NCBI GenBank assembly: GCA_028284325.1
Contig: JANQRX010000004.1
Coordinates: forward strand, 124,001-188,000
Direction: 5' to 3'
Length of the DNA stretch: 64,000 nt
Origin: Bauldia sp.
Lineage (GTDB): Bacteria; Pseudomonadota; Alphaproteobacteria; Rhizobiales; Kaistiaceae
The notes below the pieces were generated by a model, which ran no database searches, was not told the origin of the DNA, and saw nothing but the letters and a program-made list of their open reading frames with translations. Position 1 is the first letter of the stretch. Each line of letters begins with the position of its first letter. Shown one piece after another: positions 1-8,646 of this stretch. The position numbers and the translations under genes are program-made.

Positions 1-1164
1 CTCAACATCCCGCAACTCCTGGCCGCCTGCGAAATCACCGGCGCCGATGCCGTCCATCCCGGCTACGGCCTGCTGTCAGAGAACGCGCGCTTCGCCGAGA
101 TCCTCGACGCCCACGGGATCGCCTTCATCGGCCCCAGCGCCGAGCACATCCGCGTCATGGGCGACAAGATCGAGGCCAAGCGCACCGCCGTCCGCCTCGG
201 CATCCCGGTCGTTCCCGGGTCCGACGGCGACGTCACCAATGACCGCGCCGCACGCCGGATCGCCTCCGACATCGGCTTTCCGGTCCTGATCAAGGCGGCT
301 TCCGGCGGCGGCGGCCGCGGCATGAAGGTCGCCCGGACGGCCGACGATCTCTCCGAAGCCCTCGCGACGGCGCGCGCGGAGGCCCGCGCCGCCTTCGGCG
401 ACGACGCGGTCTACATCGAGAAATACCTCGGCAAGCCGCGGCACATCGAGTTTCAGGTGCTGGGCGACGGCAAGGGTGGCGGCGTCCATCTCGGCGAGCG
501 GGACTGTTCGCTGCAGCGCCGGCACCAGAAGGTGCTGGAGGAATCGCCGTCGACGGTGATCGACGAAGAAACGCGCCAGCGGATGGGCGGAGTCGTCGCC
601 AAGGCCGTCGCCGACCTCGGCTATGCCGGCGCCGGCACGGTGGAGTTCCTGTTCGAGGACGGCGAGTTCTATTTCATCGAGATGAACACCCGCCTGCAGG
701 TAGAGCATCCGGTCACCGAGGCGCTGACCGACATCGATCTCGTCAACGAACAGATCCGGGTGGCGTGCGGACAGGGGCTGTCGTTCGGGCAGGAGGACGT
801 GCGCTTCAAGGGCCACGCCATCGAGTGTCGCATCAACGCCGAGAACCCGCAGACGTTCGCCCCCTCGCCCGGGCGCATCGTCAACTACCACGCGCCGGGC
901 GGCCTGGGCGTGCGCGTCGATTCCGCCGCCTATCAGGGCTACCGCATCCCGCCCTACTACGACAGCCTGATCGGCAAGCTGATCGTCCAGGGCCGCGACC
1001 GGCAGGAATGCCTGATGCGGCTCAACCGCGCGCTCGACGAATACGTCATCGACGGTATCCAGACGACGATCCCCCTCTTCGGCCGCCTGATCGCCGAGCC
1101 CGACATCGTGGCCGGCAACTACGACATCCACTGGCTGGAGAAATTCCTCGCGGACCCGGACTGA
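1..1164 (+). CDS. accC: Acetyl-CoA carboxylase biotin carboxylase subunit (5' end outside window)
   Basis: Biotin carboxylase carries out the ATP-dependent carboxylation of biotin on BCCP, the first half-reaction of acetyl-CoA carboxylase in fatty acid synthesis (cytoplasm). The frame is open from base 1, and 387 residues are visible. The family is about 450 residues long, so roughly 60 N-terminal residues lie upstream. The ATP-grasp Gly-rich loop ([10 protein letters not shown]) and the catalytic/metal segment ([16 protein letters not shown]) are both present. The stop shares one base with the aat start (TGATG), so the two genes are probably translationally coupled. accB is expected just upstream by analogy with other proteobacteria, but is not visible. 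Confidence 0.96.
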   Translation, partial: LNIPQLLAACEITGADAVHPGYGLLSENARFAEILDAHGIAFIGPSAEHIRVMGDKIEAKRTAVRLGIPVVPGSDGDVTNDRAARRIASDIGFPVLIKAASGGGGRGMKVARTADDLSEALATARAEARAAFGDDAVYIEKYLGKPRHIEFQVLGDGKGGGVHLGERDCSLQRRHQKVLEESPSTVIDEETRQRMGGVVAKAVADLGYAGAGTVEFLFEDGEFYFIEMNTRLQVEHPVTEALTDIDLVNEQIRVACGQGLSFGQEDVRFKGHAIECRINAENPQTFAPSPGRIVNYHAPGGLGVRVDSAAYQGYRIPPYYDSLIGKLIVQGRDRQECLMRLNRALDEYVIDGIQTTIPLFGRLIAEPDIVAGNYDIHWLEKFLADPD

Positions 1165-1835
1165 TGGCCGAGCACGCCGAGGCGCTGGGCGCGATCACAC
1201 CGGACGTGCTGCTCAAGGCCTACAAGGTCGGCATCTTCCCGATGGCCGAATCGGCCGACGATCCGGGCCTCTACTGGATCGATCCGGAGGCGCGCGGGAT
1301 CATACCGCTCGACACGTTCCACCTGCCGCGCCGCCTCGCCAAGACGGTCGCCGCCGACCGGTTCGCGATCACCGTCGACCATGACTTCGAGGGGGTGCTG
1401 GACGGCTGCGCCGCGTCGACCGACGAACGCCCCAAGACCTGGATCAACGACCGCATCCGCCAGCTCTACACCGAGCTCGCCCGGCGCGGCCATTGCCATT
1501 CGGTCGAGGCCTGGCAGGACGGCGAGCTGGTCGGCGGTCTCTACGGCGTCAGGATCGGCGGCGCCTTCTTCGGCGAGAGCATGTTCAGCCGCGTGCGCGA
1601 CGCCTCGAAGGTCGCCCTCGTGCACCTGGTGGCGCGCCTCCGGGCGGGTGGCTTCGGCCTCCTCGACACCCAGTTCGTGACGCCGCATCTGATGCGGTTC
1701 GGCGCGATCGAGGTCCCCCGCGACCGCTATCAGGTGCTTCTGGAAGAGGCGCTCGGGCGGGAGGCGGACTTCTACCGGCTGCCGGGCGGCACCACGTCGG
1801 TCTCGGTCTTGCAGTTGGTCAGCCACACATCGTAG
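1164..1835 (+). CDS. aat: Leucyl/phenylalanyl-tRNA--protein transferase
   Basis: Aat transfers Leu or Phe from aminoacyl-tRNA to N-terminal Arg or Lys of proteins, making substrates for ClpS/ClpAP (N-degron pathway, cytoplasm). The protein is 223 residues, normal for the family. Family signatures are visible: the N-terminal [10 protein letters not shown] block, the [13 protein letters not shown] block, the [13 protein letters not shown] block and a C-terminal DTQFVTPHL. The start ATG overlaps the accC stop by one base. The last 64 bases overlap the 3' end of the convergent DUF2155 gene. Confidence 0.95.
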   Translation: MAEHAEALGAITPDVLLKAYKVGIFPMAESADDPGLYWIDPEARGIIPLDTFHLPRRLAKTVAADRFAITVDHDFEGVLDGCAASTDERPKTWINDRIRQLYTELARRGHCHSVEAWQDGELVGGLYGVRIGGAFFGESMFSRVRDASKVALVHLVARLRAGGFGLLDTQFVTPHLMRFGAIEVPRDRYQVLLEEALGREADFYRLPGGTTSVSVLQLVSHTS

Positions 1836-2191
1836 ACGGCGTGGTCCACGGCGTTGAGGCCGGGACTGTCGGCGAACATCCAGCCCGCAAAGATGCGCCG
1901 TACGGTCCGCGACAGCGTGACCTCGTCCACCTCGACGAAGGCGTCGGTGCGCGGCGGCTCGGTCGGCGTGCGGCTGTAGCACACGCGCGGCGTCACTTGC
2001 AGTGCGCCGAACTGCACGGTCTCGTCGATATAGACGTCAAACGAGGTGATGCGGCCGGTGATCTTGTCGAGGCCGGCAAACTCGGCCACGGGGTTGTTGA
2101 TCCGCTCGGCCTGCGCCGGGCCGACAACCGCCAGGCACCCGAGCGCGAGCAGGGTCGCGCCCGCCAGACGGGCGGAGATGGCCGAAGCCAT
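1772..2191 (-). CDS. DUF2155 family exported protein
   Basis: This is a 139-residue exported protein of unknown function. The start ATG at 2191 gives a clear signal peptide ending near PAQA. The mature part carries features I associate with DUF2155: '[13 protein letters not shown]' near the start, a central Cys, and the C-terminal '[23 protein letters not shown]' type block, where a second Cys follows. Upstream in-frame starts exist but lack a signal sequence at the N-terminus. The gene converges on aat with a 64-base coding overlap. Both C-termini look conserved, so the overlap is probably real. It lies 80 bases downstream of the glpD-like gene on the same strand. Confidence 0.8.
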   Translation of the reverse strand: MASAISARLAGATLLALGCLAVVGPAQAERINNPVAEFAGLDKITGRITSFDVYIDETVQFGALQVTPRVCYSRTPTEPPRTDAFVEVDEVTLSRTVRRIFAGWMFADSPGLNAVDHAVYDVWLTNCKTETDVVPPGSR

Positions 2192-2271
2192 GGCAGTCGA
2201 AAGCACGATCTTGATTGTCCTTGTTGCGGCCGGCGCGGTACCACAGAAATCCGGCGGCGAAAAGGCGCGCC

Positions 2272-3777
2272 TCACGCGGCGTCGCGGTGCTGCATCGGTG
2301 TCCTGTATCTGGCCACCGCCTGTCTGAGCGCCGGCAGGCGGTCGGGATCGAACCCGTGGCGTAGACCCGAACGTCGCCACACGATGTCCTCGGCCGTCAG
2401 GGCCCACTCCTCGCGGCACAGGAAGGCGATCTCGCGCTCGGTGAGGTAGGCCCCGTACCAGGCCCCGAAATCGTCCGCGCCGGTGGCCCCGGCCATCAGG
2501 CTTGCCGCGCGCGTGCCGTAGACGTCGACAAGGCGCCGCGCGTGGATGGAGCCGAGGAAGGGATAGGACACGGTGAGCGCCTGGAGAAGCTGGTCGGCCC
2601 CGTCGACGGGAAAGCCGCCCCCGGGCAACGGCCGACCGGCGGTCCATGGCGCGATGGCGGGAAACACCCGGCCGAGACGCTCGAGAACCCGTTCGGCAGC
2701 CAGTCGGTGGGTGGTCAGCGAGCCGCCGAAGACGGTGGCGAGCGGCGCCAGATGCGGTGGCGCGTCGACGTCAATGGCGTAGTCGTCCCTGTCCAGGTCG
2801 CTGCCGTCCGGCATGGCCCATAGCGCGCTTGCACCGGCGACGGCATCGTCGGGGTGGACCGGGATGCGCGCATACTGGTTGACGACGTCGCACAGCTCGA
2901 TCGCGTCGCGGCGCCCGAAGCGCGCCTGGTCCGCGGAACCGCCGAACACCTCGCCCTGTACGCCGATCAGCACCTGCCCCTCGGCATACGGCAGGACCCA
3001 CACCAGCCGCCCGTCGGCGGCGGCGAGCACGAAGCCTCGATCGACCGGACCGGCGGCGGCAACGACCATCATCCGGTCGCGCAGGAACCGGGCGCGGAGA
3101 TCGTGCGACGTGTGGATCACATGATCGGCGATCTCGACCGCCTCGGCGCCGGTCGCGTTGACCAGCGCCTTGGCGGTGACGGAGAAGCGCTCACCCTCCA
3201 CGCTTTCCAGCGACAGACACCAGCGCGGACCTTCGCGCTCGGCCACCACGCAACGGACGCGCGGACGGATGTCGGCGCCGTGGGCGCGGGCATCGAGCGC
3301 GTTCAGAACGGCAAGCCGGATGGGATCGGCGGTGCAATCGTGGAAACTGAAGGCGGTGTCCAGCTCGGCCTGCAGCCACGCTCCGACCGGTTCCTCGCGA
3401 AGATCGGGAAAGCGCCAGGCCGGCAGATCGCGCCCCGCGAAGGAGTCGTAGAGGGTCAGACCGCCGCCAATGGCCCAGGCCGGCCACATGCGACCATGAT
3501 GCGGCAGGATCATCTCCAGCGGGCGCACCACATGCGGTGCCGACCTGCGCAGGTCCCGCCGCTCGCGCTGGCGCCGCCGTAAGGTGCCGGTGCGGCCGGC
3601 GATCAGTTGGCGCAGGTCACCGTGCACCAGCGGCAGCGTCGAGGCCGTCGCCCCGCTGGCGAGGTCGTTCTGCTCGCACAGGAACACCGACAGGCCGCGG
3701 CCGGCCGCGTCGCGCGCGACGGCACAACCCATGAGGCCGCCGCCGATCACCGCGATGTCGTAGCCTGGACGCTGCAC
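2272..3777 (-). CDS. GlpD-like FAD-dependent dehydrogenase with altered active-site motifs
   Basis: This is a 501-residue protein of the aerobic glycerol-3-phosphate dehydrogenase family. The N-terminal FAD-binding motif (AVIGGGLMGCAVARDAAGRG) and the GlpD-type C-terminal domain (EEWALTAEDIVWRRSGL) are clear. The start is a GTG at 3777 with GGAGG eight bases upstream. Aligned by eye to E. coli GlpD, the 'SSRSTKLIHGGLRYLE' block is degenerate here (TASTLPLVHGDLRQL), and 'GGKLTTYR' is GGSLTTHR. Residues at or near the G3P and flavin site therefore differ (Tyr to Gln, Lys to Ser). It could still oxidise G3P to DHAP with quinone, or act on another hydroxy-acid or phosphate. It follows DUF2277 and the TRAP genes on the same strand. 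Confidence 0.7.
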   Translation of the reverse strand: MQRPGYDIAVIGGGLMGCAVARDAAGRGLSVFLCEQNDLASGATASTLPLVHGDLRQLIAGRTGTLRRRQRERRDLRRSAPHVVRPLEMILPHHGRMWPAWAIGGGLTLYDSFAGRDLPAWRFPDLREEPVGAWLQAELDTAFSFHDCTADPIRLAVLNALDARAHGADIRPRVRCVVAEREGPRWCLSLESVEGERFSVTAKALVNATGAEAVEIADHVIHTSHDLRARFLRDRMMVVAAAGPVDRGFVLAAADGRLVWVLPYAEGQVLIGVQGEVFGGSADQARFGRRDAIELCDVVNQYARIPVHPDDAVAGASALWAMPDGSDLDRDDYAIDVDAPPHLAPLATVFGGSLTTHRLAAERVLERLGRVFPAIAPWTAGRPLPGGGFPVDGADQLLQALTVSYPFLGSIHARRLVDVYGTRAASLMAGATGADDFGAWYGAYLTEREIAFLCREEWALTAEDIVWRRSGLRHGFDPDRLPALRQAVARYRTPMQHRDAA

Positions 3778-3830
3778 CTTCCCTGCCTCCGGACGGGGCG
3801 CCAGCCGCCCCGGCGTCCTTCACGGCCCGG

Positions 3831-4109
3831 TCAGGCCGCTGCGGCGCGGTACCGTTTGGCCGCGCGGGCGCGCGCCTTCTCGGCCTCGACCTCGCGGTTC
3901 TTGGCCGGCGCGCTGGTCTCAAGAGTATTGACGAGCGCGGTTACGGAAATGGAAACCTCGTCCACGGCGCGCGCAAAGGCCGCCTCGTTGGCCGCCGACG
4001 GTTTCTGGAAGCCCGAGACCTTGCGGACGAATTGCAGCGCCGCGGCGCGGACCTCCTCCTCCGTGGCCGGAGGATCGAAGTTGAACAGCGGGCGAATGTT
4101 ACGGCACAT
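3831..4109 (-). CDS. DUF2277 family protein
   Basis: A 92-residue cytoplasmic protein of unknown function. It begins MCRNIRPLFNFDPPAT and contains AALQFVRKVSGFQKPS, both hallmarks of DUF2277. The ATG at 4109 is preceded by GGAGG at good spacing. The C-terminal third is rich in Ala, Arg and Lys. It sits 24 bases after dctM and 53 bases before the glpD-like gene, so it is probably in the same transcript. The Cys at position 2 and the regular pattern of charged residues suggest a small helical protein, but no activity can be inferred. Confidence 0.85.
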   Translation of the reverse strand: MCRNIRPLFNFDPPATEEEVRAAALQFVRKVSGFQKPSAANEAAFARAVDEVSISVTALVNTLETSAPAKNREVEAEKARARAAKRYRAAAA

Positions 4110-4133
4110 GGCAACCTCCGACGTTTCCGCGCC

Positions 4134-6488
4134 TCAACCGCCGGGCAGAAGGTCCGGAAGGATCGTCACCACCGAGGGGAAGAACCACAGAAGGACAAGC
4201 CCGACGATCTGAATGATCACGAAGGGTATCACGCCGCGATAGATATGGCCGGTGGTCACCGAGGGCGGCGCCACCCCGCGTAGATAGAACAGCGCGAACC
4301 CGAACGGCGGTGTCAGGAACGATGTCTGCAGGTTGATCGCAATCATGATCGTGACCCATTTCGGGTCGAGCGAGCCGCCGTAGATCACCGGACCGACGAT
4401 CGGGATCACGATGTAGATGATTTCCAGGAAATCGAGCACGAAGCCGAGGACGAACAGCACCAGCATCACCAGGATGAACACGGAGAGTTCGTTGTCGAAC
4501 GAGCGCAGGAACGACTGGATGTAGTCCTCGCCGCCGAAGGATATGACGACGAGGTTGAGCATCTGCGAGCCGATCAGGATGGTGAAGACCATGCTGGTGA
4601 CCTTGGCGGTCTCATGCACGACCGGCGTCAGGATCTTCTCGCGGAACAGGATGTAGCAACTGTAGAGCAGGCCGGCGACGCCGAGATGGTAGGCGGCCAG
4701 CGCGACGAAGATCGCCACCCAGTTCTCGAACGCGACGTTCTCGAGGTTGGCGCGGAGATCGAAATTGACGCCCACCAGGATGAGCAGGACGACGGCGAAG
4801 GCCGACCAGATGATGAAGCGCCTCGACGCCGTCGCCTCCTTGCGTTCCGACAGCTTGCGATAGGCGGCAAGCATCAGCGCGCCCGAAGCGCCGAGGGCTG
4901 CGGCCGGGGTCGGGTTGGTGATGCCGCCGAGGATCGAGCCCAGCACCGCCACCACCAGGACGGCCGGCGGAAAGACGACCCGGATCAGTTCGATCGACGA
5001 CAGCCGGATGAGCGCATCGCGCACCCCGTAGCCGGCGATCGCGAACGGGATCAGCAGGCACAGCGTCGCCAGGCCCGGTGTGAAGGTCGGCTGGATGATG
5101 AACGCATCCACCAGCAGGGCCAGCACGACACCGCCGGCACCAATCACCAGCGGCCGATGCGACAGGTTGGGTGTCATGCCGCGGGCCGTCGTCAGGAGCA
5201 GGGAGACGACCAGCATGCCGAGCAGCAGCGCGTCGGAGATCGGCGCCCGCGGTCCGATGCCGACGACGGTCTCAGTCGCTTCGGCCGCCTCGCCCCCGGC
5301 TTCCGCGGCCGCCGCGCGCTCGGCCTGGAGCGCGATTGAGCGATCCCAGCGCTCCTGCCCGTGCAACTCGATCATCGACGCCTTGCAGGTGTCGGACACG
5401 TTGGTGCGGAGTTCGGTGAAGTCCGCCGCCGGCCCTGCGGTCGAGGCGGTCGTCGACTGCGAGCCCGCCAGCCCCACCATGCCGGCGCCGGCGGTGAGCA
5501 GGATCAGCAGCGCCGGAACGCCGAGAACGAAGAGCAGCTTGGACTGCTTCTCCGCGGTCGTCGACTGGCTGCGTTCGCCCTCCTGGATCGGCGGCGCCTT
5601 GTCGGGACGCAACAGGGCGTAGCCGAAGGCGTAGATGCCGTAGAGCGTCGCCAGCATGATGCCGGGCAGGAAGGCGGCCTGGAACAGCGTGCCGACGGAC
5701 ACCACGGCCGGTTCGCCGAGATAGGTCAGCGCATCGACGCAGCCGGCAAGCTGGGCGCGCTGATCCTGGCCGACGGCGTAAAGATCGCCGGCGAGCGACC
5801 CGAGCAGGATGATGACGATCGACGGCGGAATAATCTGGCCGAGCGTTCCCGAGGCGGTGATCACCCCCGACGCGAGCTGGGGCGAGTAGCCGCGCCGCAG
5901 CATGGTCGGCAGCGACAGGAGCCCCATCGTCACCACCGTGGCGCCGACGATGCCGGTCGACGCCGCGAGGAAGGCGCCGACCACGATCACCGACACGGCG
6001 AGACCGCCCGGAAGCTGCCCGAAGACCCGGGCCATGGTCGTCAGCAGGTCTTCGGCGATGCGCGAGCGCTCCAGCGCGATCCCCATCAGCACGAACATCG
6101 CCACGGCCAGCAGAATCTCGATCGACTGTCCGGCGAACACCCGCTCGTTCATGCGGTTGACGATGAAGCTCAGCGTCCGGAACAGGGCGCCGTCGGCGCC
6201 GCGCTCGAACAACGGTACGATCTCGCGCGGCAGATCGGGATAGCTGAAGCGCGAGATGGCGTCCGGGTTGATCCCGGCGACGACAAGTTCGCGGTACTCG
6301 GGCGCCCGAACGTCGACGACCTCGCGCAGGAGCAGGCCGGTCTCGCCGAGGATCGCGAGGATCGCGAAGGCGATGATCGCCGCCCCGCCGATGGCGAAGG
6401 CCACCGGGTAGCCGGTCATGATGCCGGCGAACAGGCACAGGAAGACGATGATCAGCCCGATTTCGACGCCGTCGAGACCGAGAAGCAT
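4134..6488 (-). CDS. dctM: TRAP transporter large permease (DctM), with a long insertion
   Basis: This is the large membrane subunit of a tripartite ATP-independent periplasmic (TRAP) transporter, which couples solute uptake to the sodium gradient. At 784 residues it is far longer than a usual DctM (about 430). DctM-like sequence is seen at residues 1-50, 120-300 (with GTLGQIIPPSIVIILLG) and 500-784 (with NPTPAAALGASGA and TPPFGFALFYLRGV). Between these lie a hydrophilic loop (about 50-105) and an insertion (about 300-500). The insertion has a polar segment with a Cys and an Ala/Glu-rich stretch, plus several extra membrane spans. It follows the dctQ stop by three bases. Confidence 0.9.
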   Translation of the reverse strand: MLLGLDGVEIGLIIVFLCLFAGIMTGYPVAFAIGGAAIIAFAILAILGETGLLLREVVDVRAPEYRELVVAGINPDAISRFSYPDLPREIVPLFERGADGALFRTLSFIVNRMNERVFAGQSIEILLAVAMFVLMGIALERSRIAEDLLTTMARVFGQLPGGLAVSVIVVGAFLAASTGIVGATVVTMGLLSLPTMLRRGYSPQLASGVITASGTLGQIIPPSIVIILLGSLAGDLYAVGQDQRAQLAGCVDALTYLGEPAVVSVGTLFQAAFLPGIMLATLYGIYAFGYALLRPDKAPPIQEGERSQSTTAEKQSKLLFVLGVPALLILLTAGAGMVGLAGSQSTTASTAGPAADFTELRTNVSDTCKASMIELHGQERWDRSIALQAERAAAAEAGGEAAEATETVVGIGPRAPISDALLLGMLVVSLLLTTARGMTPNLSHRPLVIGAGGVVLALLVDAFIIQPTFTPGLATLCLLIPFAIAGYGVRDALIRLSSIELIRVVFPPAVLVVAVLGSILGGITNPTPAAALGASGALMLAAYRKLSERKEATASRRFIIWSAFAVVLLILVGVNFDLRANLENVAFENWVAIFVALAAYHLGVAGLLYSCYILFREKILTPVVHETAKVTSMVFTILIGSQMLNLVVISFGGEDYIQSFLRSFDNELSVFILVMLVLFVLGFVLDFLEIIYIVIPIVGPVIYGGSLDPKWVTIMIAINLQTSFLTPPFGFALFYLRGVAPPSVTTGHIYRGVIPFVIIQIVGLVLLWFFPSVVTILPDLLPGG

Positions 6489-6491
6489 GGC

Positions 6492-7307
6492 TCAGCGGCC
6501 CTCGACCGATCCGAACGTTTCGGCGATGTGCTCGGCGGCTTCCTCCTCCGTCGTCCCTTCGCGGTCGGTGAATTTCCCTTCCGATTCAGGGCCTTCGAGG
6601 AATTCCAGGAGATTGCGATAGAAGAACGCGAGCCCCTGGATGAACATGGTGCCGGCGAACAGAACGATCAGGATCTTGAAGAGGAAGAACCCGTCGAAGC
6701 CGGACGGTGAGAAGCCGATCGTCTCCACGTTCCATTTCATGAGCTGGGATTTGCGCAGGAGCGATTCGAGCGTGTCGTTGACGGCAACCTTCGGCGTCAC
6801 GAGATGGCGCCACATGAAGTACCAGCCGAACCACCACACGAACGCCATGAACGGCAGGACGAAGAACAGCGAGCCGAACATGTCGATGATGCGCCGGCCG
6901 CGAAAGCTCGCCCGCGCATAGAACAGATCGACCCGGACATGTCCGCCCTGGACGAAGGTGTAGGCGGCGCACAGCGCAATGGCGGCAGCGTTGTAGAGGC
7001 GCAGTTCCTCCGCATACCAGCTGATGTCGCGGGCGAAGGCGTAGCCCAGCGGTCCGAACGTGATATCGGCGGAGCGAAAGACACGCTGGATGAGGACGAT
7101 GACCGCCTGCTGGATCACCATGATCAGCAGGCCCCAGGCGGCAATTCGGCCGAGCGCGTTGCTGACGGCCTCGACACCGCGGACCACCGCCCACAGCGTG
7201 TCGCGCCGCCTGAGCCCGTAGACCAGCAGACCGACGGCCACGACGGTGATGACGATGAGCAGTTCGGGGGACGCGCCGTAGTAGATCAGGCGGGCGATCG
7301 GCTCCAT
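6492..7307 (-). CDS. dctQ: TRAP transporter small permease (DctQ)
   Basis: Small membrane subunit of the TRAP transporter, 271 residues from the ATG at 7307. In-frame GTG (7310) and TTG (7322) starts are also possible. Several membrane segments are clear: LLIVITVVAVGLLVYGL, WGLLIMVIQQAVIVLI, the AAIALCAAYTFVQGGHVRVDLFY block typical of DctQ, FFVLPFMAFVWWFGWYF, and a final one near FKILIVLFAGTMF. It is longer than a minimal DctQ (about 170) because of an extra N-terminal span and an acidic C-terminal tail. It lies between dctP and dctM. Confidence 0.88.
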   Translation of the reverse strand: MEPIARLIYYGASPELLIVITVVAVGLLVYGLRRRDTLWAVVRGVEAVSNALGRIAAWGLLIMVIQQAVIVLIQRVFRSADITFGPLGYAFARDISWYAEELRLYNAAAIALCAAYTFVQGGHVRVDLFYARASFRGRRIIDMFGSLFFVLPFMAFVWWFGWYFMWRHLVTPKVAVNDTLESLLRKSQLMKWNVETIGFSPSGFDGFFLFKILIVLFAGTMFIQGLAFFYRNLLEFLEGPESEGKFTDREGTTEEEAAEHIAETFGSVEGR

Positions 7308-7400
7308 CACACCGCCCCGCAAGACGGCGCGCCAAACCGGGCGCCAAAGACGCCGGTGCGTCCCCGATACGCTTCCGCCAGCACGGCTCCGGCCTGAAAA

Positions 7401-7430
7401 GCCGGCGCCGAAGGATCAGTCGGCGCCGGC
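7401..7430 (-). terminator. Intergenic hairpin with T-run between dctP and dctQ
   Basis: Bases 7401-7411 (GCCGGCGCCGA) and 7420-7430 (TCGGCGCCGGC) form an 11-bp perfect stem with an 8-base loop. On the minus strand the stem is followed by TTTT. This is a partial intrinsic terminator or mRNA-stabilising hairpin just after dctP. Such sites often let the binding protein be made in excess over the permeases. Confidence 0.75.
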
Positions 7431-7437
7431 CATCAGC

Positions 7438-8526
7438 TTACAGGAGGCCCAGAACCCGTGCCCGTTGCGTCGTGTAGACACCATCGGATCCCGAGATCCA
7501 GGCCGAGGCGTCACGCATGGCAGCGAAGGCTGAATCGTGGATCTTGGCGAACATGTCGTCGCCGCGCGCTTCCTCGATCACCTCGGCGGCTCCGGCACCG
7601 AACGCGTCCCACACCTCGTCGCTGAAGGTATGGGTCGTCACGCCGCCGGCCACGAGCCGGCCAAGGGCCGAACCGTTGTTGGAGATGTACAGCGAGTACA
7701 GCCACTGGTGAGATTCCGCCGATGCCTGCTCGATAATCTTCTGGTGGGCCGGCGAAAGGCTGTTGAAGACCTCGAGGTTGACGGCGAACGACAGCGCCGC
7801 GCCCGGTTCATGGAAACCGGCCGGGTAGTAGTTCTTGGCAACCTCATGCAGGCCCAGCGCTTCATCGGACCACGGGCCGATCCACTCGGTGGCGTCCAGC
7901 GCCCCCGATGCCAGGGCCTGATAGATCTCGCCGCCCGGAACGTTCTGAACCGAGGCGCCGAGCTTCGACACCGTCTGTCCGCCGAGGCCGGGCATGCGGA
8001 ACTTGAGGCCGTTGAAGTCCTCCGCCGAGTTGATCGGCGAGCGGTACCAACCGCCCCCCTGCGCACCGGTGTTACCGGCGATGAACGACCGCAGGTTGAA
8101 GATCTCGCCGAGTTCGTGATGCAGCTCGCGTCCGCCGCGGTGGTAGTACCAGACCATCATCTCTGGCGCGGTCATGCCGAACGGGATGGCGGTGAACAGC
8201 GCCCATGCGGGGGACTGGCTGATGAAGTAGTAGTCGGCCGCGTGGTAGGCGTCGGCCTGACCCGACGAAGCGGCGTCGAACGATTCAAACGCACCGACCA
8301 GTTCGCCGGCCGCCTTGGCGTCGACTTCAAGCGTGCCGTCACTCATCTGGTTGACGGTTTCCGAGATATGCTCGACCACGTCCCACACGCCGGCCGCACC
8401 CCGCGGCCAGGAGGTCACCATGGTCAGCTTGGCCCGGCCCTGCGAGATCGCCGGCGTAGCAAGCGTGGTGGCTGCAGCAGCACCAGCGGCCAGTCCGGCG
8501 GATTTCAGAAACTTACGGCGATCCAT
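7438..8526 (-). CDS. dctP: TRAP transporter substrate-binding protein (DctP/TakP type)
   Basis: Periplasmic solute receptor of the TRAP system, 362 residues. The ATG at 8526 gives MDRRKFLKSAGLAAG, an export signal with paired Arg that resembles a Tat signal, ending near ATPAISQ. The body has TRAP-receptor features: WPRGAAGVWD, GGGWYRSPINSAEDFNGLKFRMPGLGG in two parts, an Asp/Glu-rich ALDATEWIGPWSDEALG block and AGFHEPGAALSF. By eye it resembles TakP, the 2-oxo-acid receptor of Rhodobacter, so a 2-oxo acid such as pyruvate is a reasonable guess for the ligand. An inverted repeat lies 26 bases upstream of the start. Confidence 0.9.
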   Translation of the reverse strand: MDRRKFLKSAGLAAGAAAATTLATPAISQGRAKLTMVTSWPRGAAGVWDVVEHISETVNQMSDGTLEVDAKAAGELVGAFESFDAASSGQADAYHAADYYFISQSPAWALFTAIPFGMTAPEMMVWYYHRGGRELHHELGEIFNLRSFIAGNTGAQGGGWYRSPINSAEDFNGLKFRMPGLGGQTVSKLGASVQNVPGGEIYQALASGALDATEWIGPWSDEALGLHEVAKNYYPAGFHEPGAALSFAVNLEVFNSLSPAHQKIIEQASAESHQWLYSLYISNNGSALGRLVAGGVTTHTFSDEVWDAFGAGAAEVIEEARGDDMFAKIHDSAFAAMRDASAWISGSDGVYTTQRARVLGLL

Positions 8527-8552
8527 GACCCTATACCTCATTATGTTTGTTG

Positions 8553-8565
8553 CAGGTTGAACCTG
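8553..8565. promoter_or_regulatory. Perfect inverted repeat upstream of dctP (possible operator)
   Basis: CAGGTT-G-AACCTG is a perfect 6-1-6 inverted repeat 26 bases upstream of the dctP start. On the minus strand TTGCAA lies further upstream and could be part of a promoter, although no strong -10 box is visible. The repeat could bind a dimeric regulator or fold in the leader RNA. No regulator gene is adjacent. Confidence 0.35.
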
Positions 8566-8646
8566 TCCGATCACGCTAGTGAATCGCCAGTCACCTTGCA
8601 ACCCGCGCGACCGGGGCGTGCAACGGCAGGCTGCACCGTCTGAGGA

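Noticed and set aside
5361..6710. 449-codon plus-strand frame opposite dctM and dctQ
   Set aside because: The minus-strand transporter genes have clear membrane helices and family motifs; this frame is charged low complexity.
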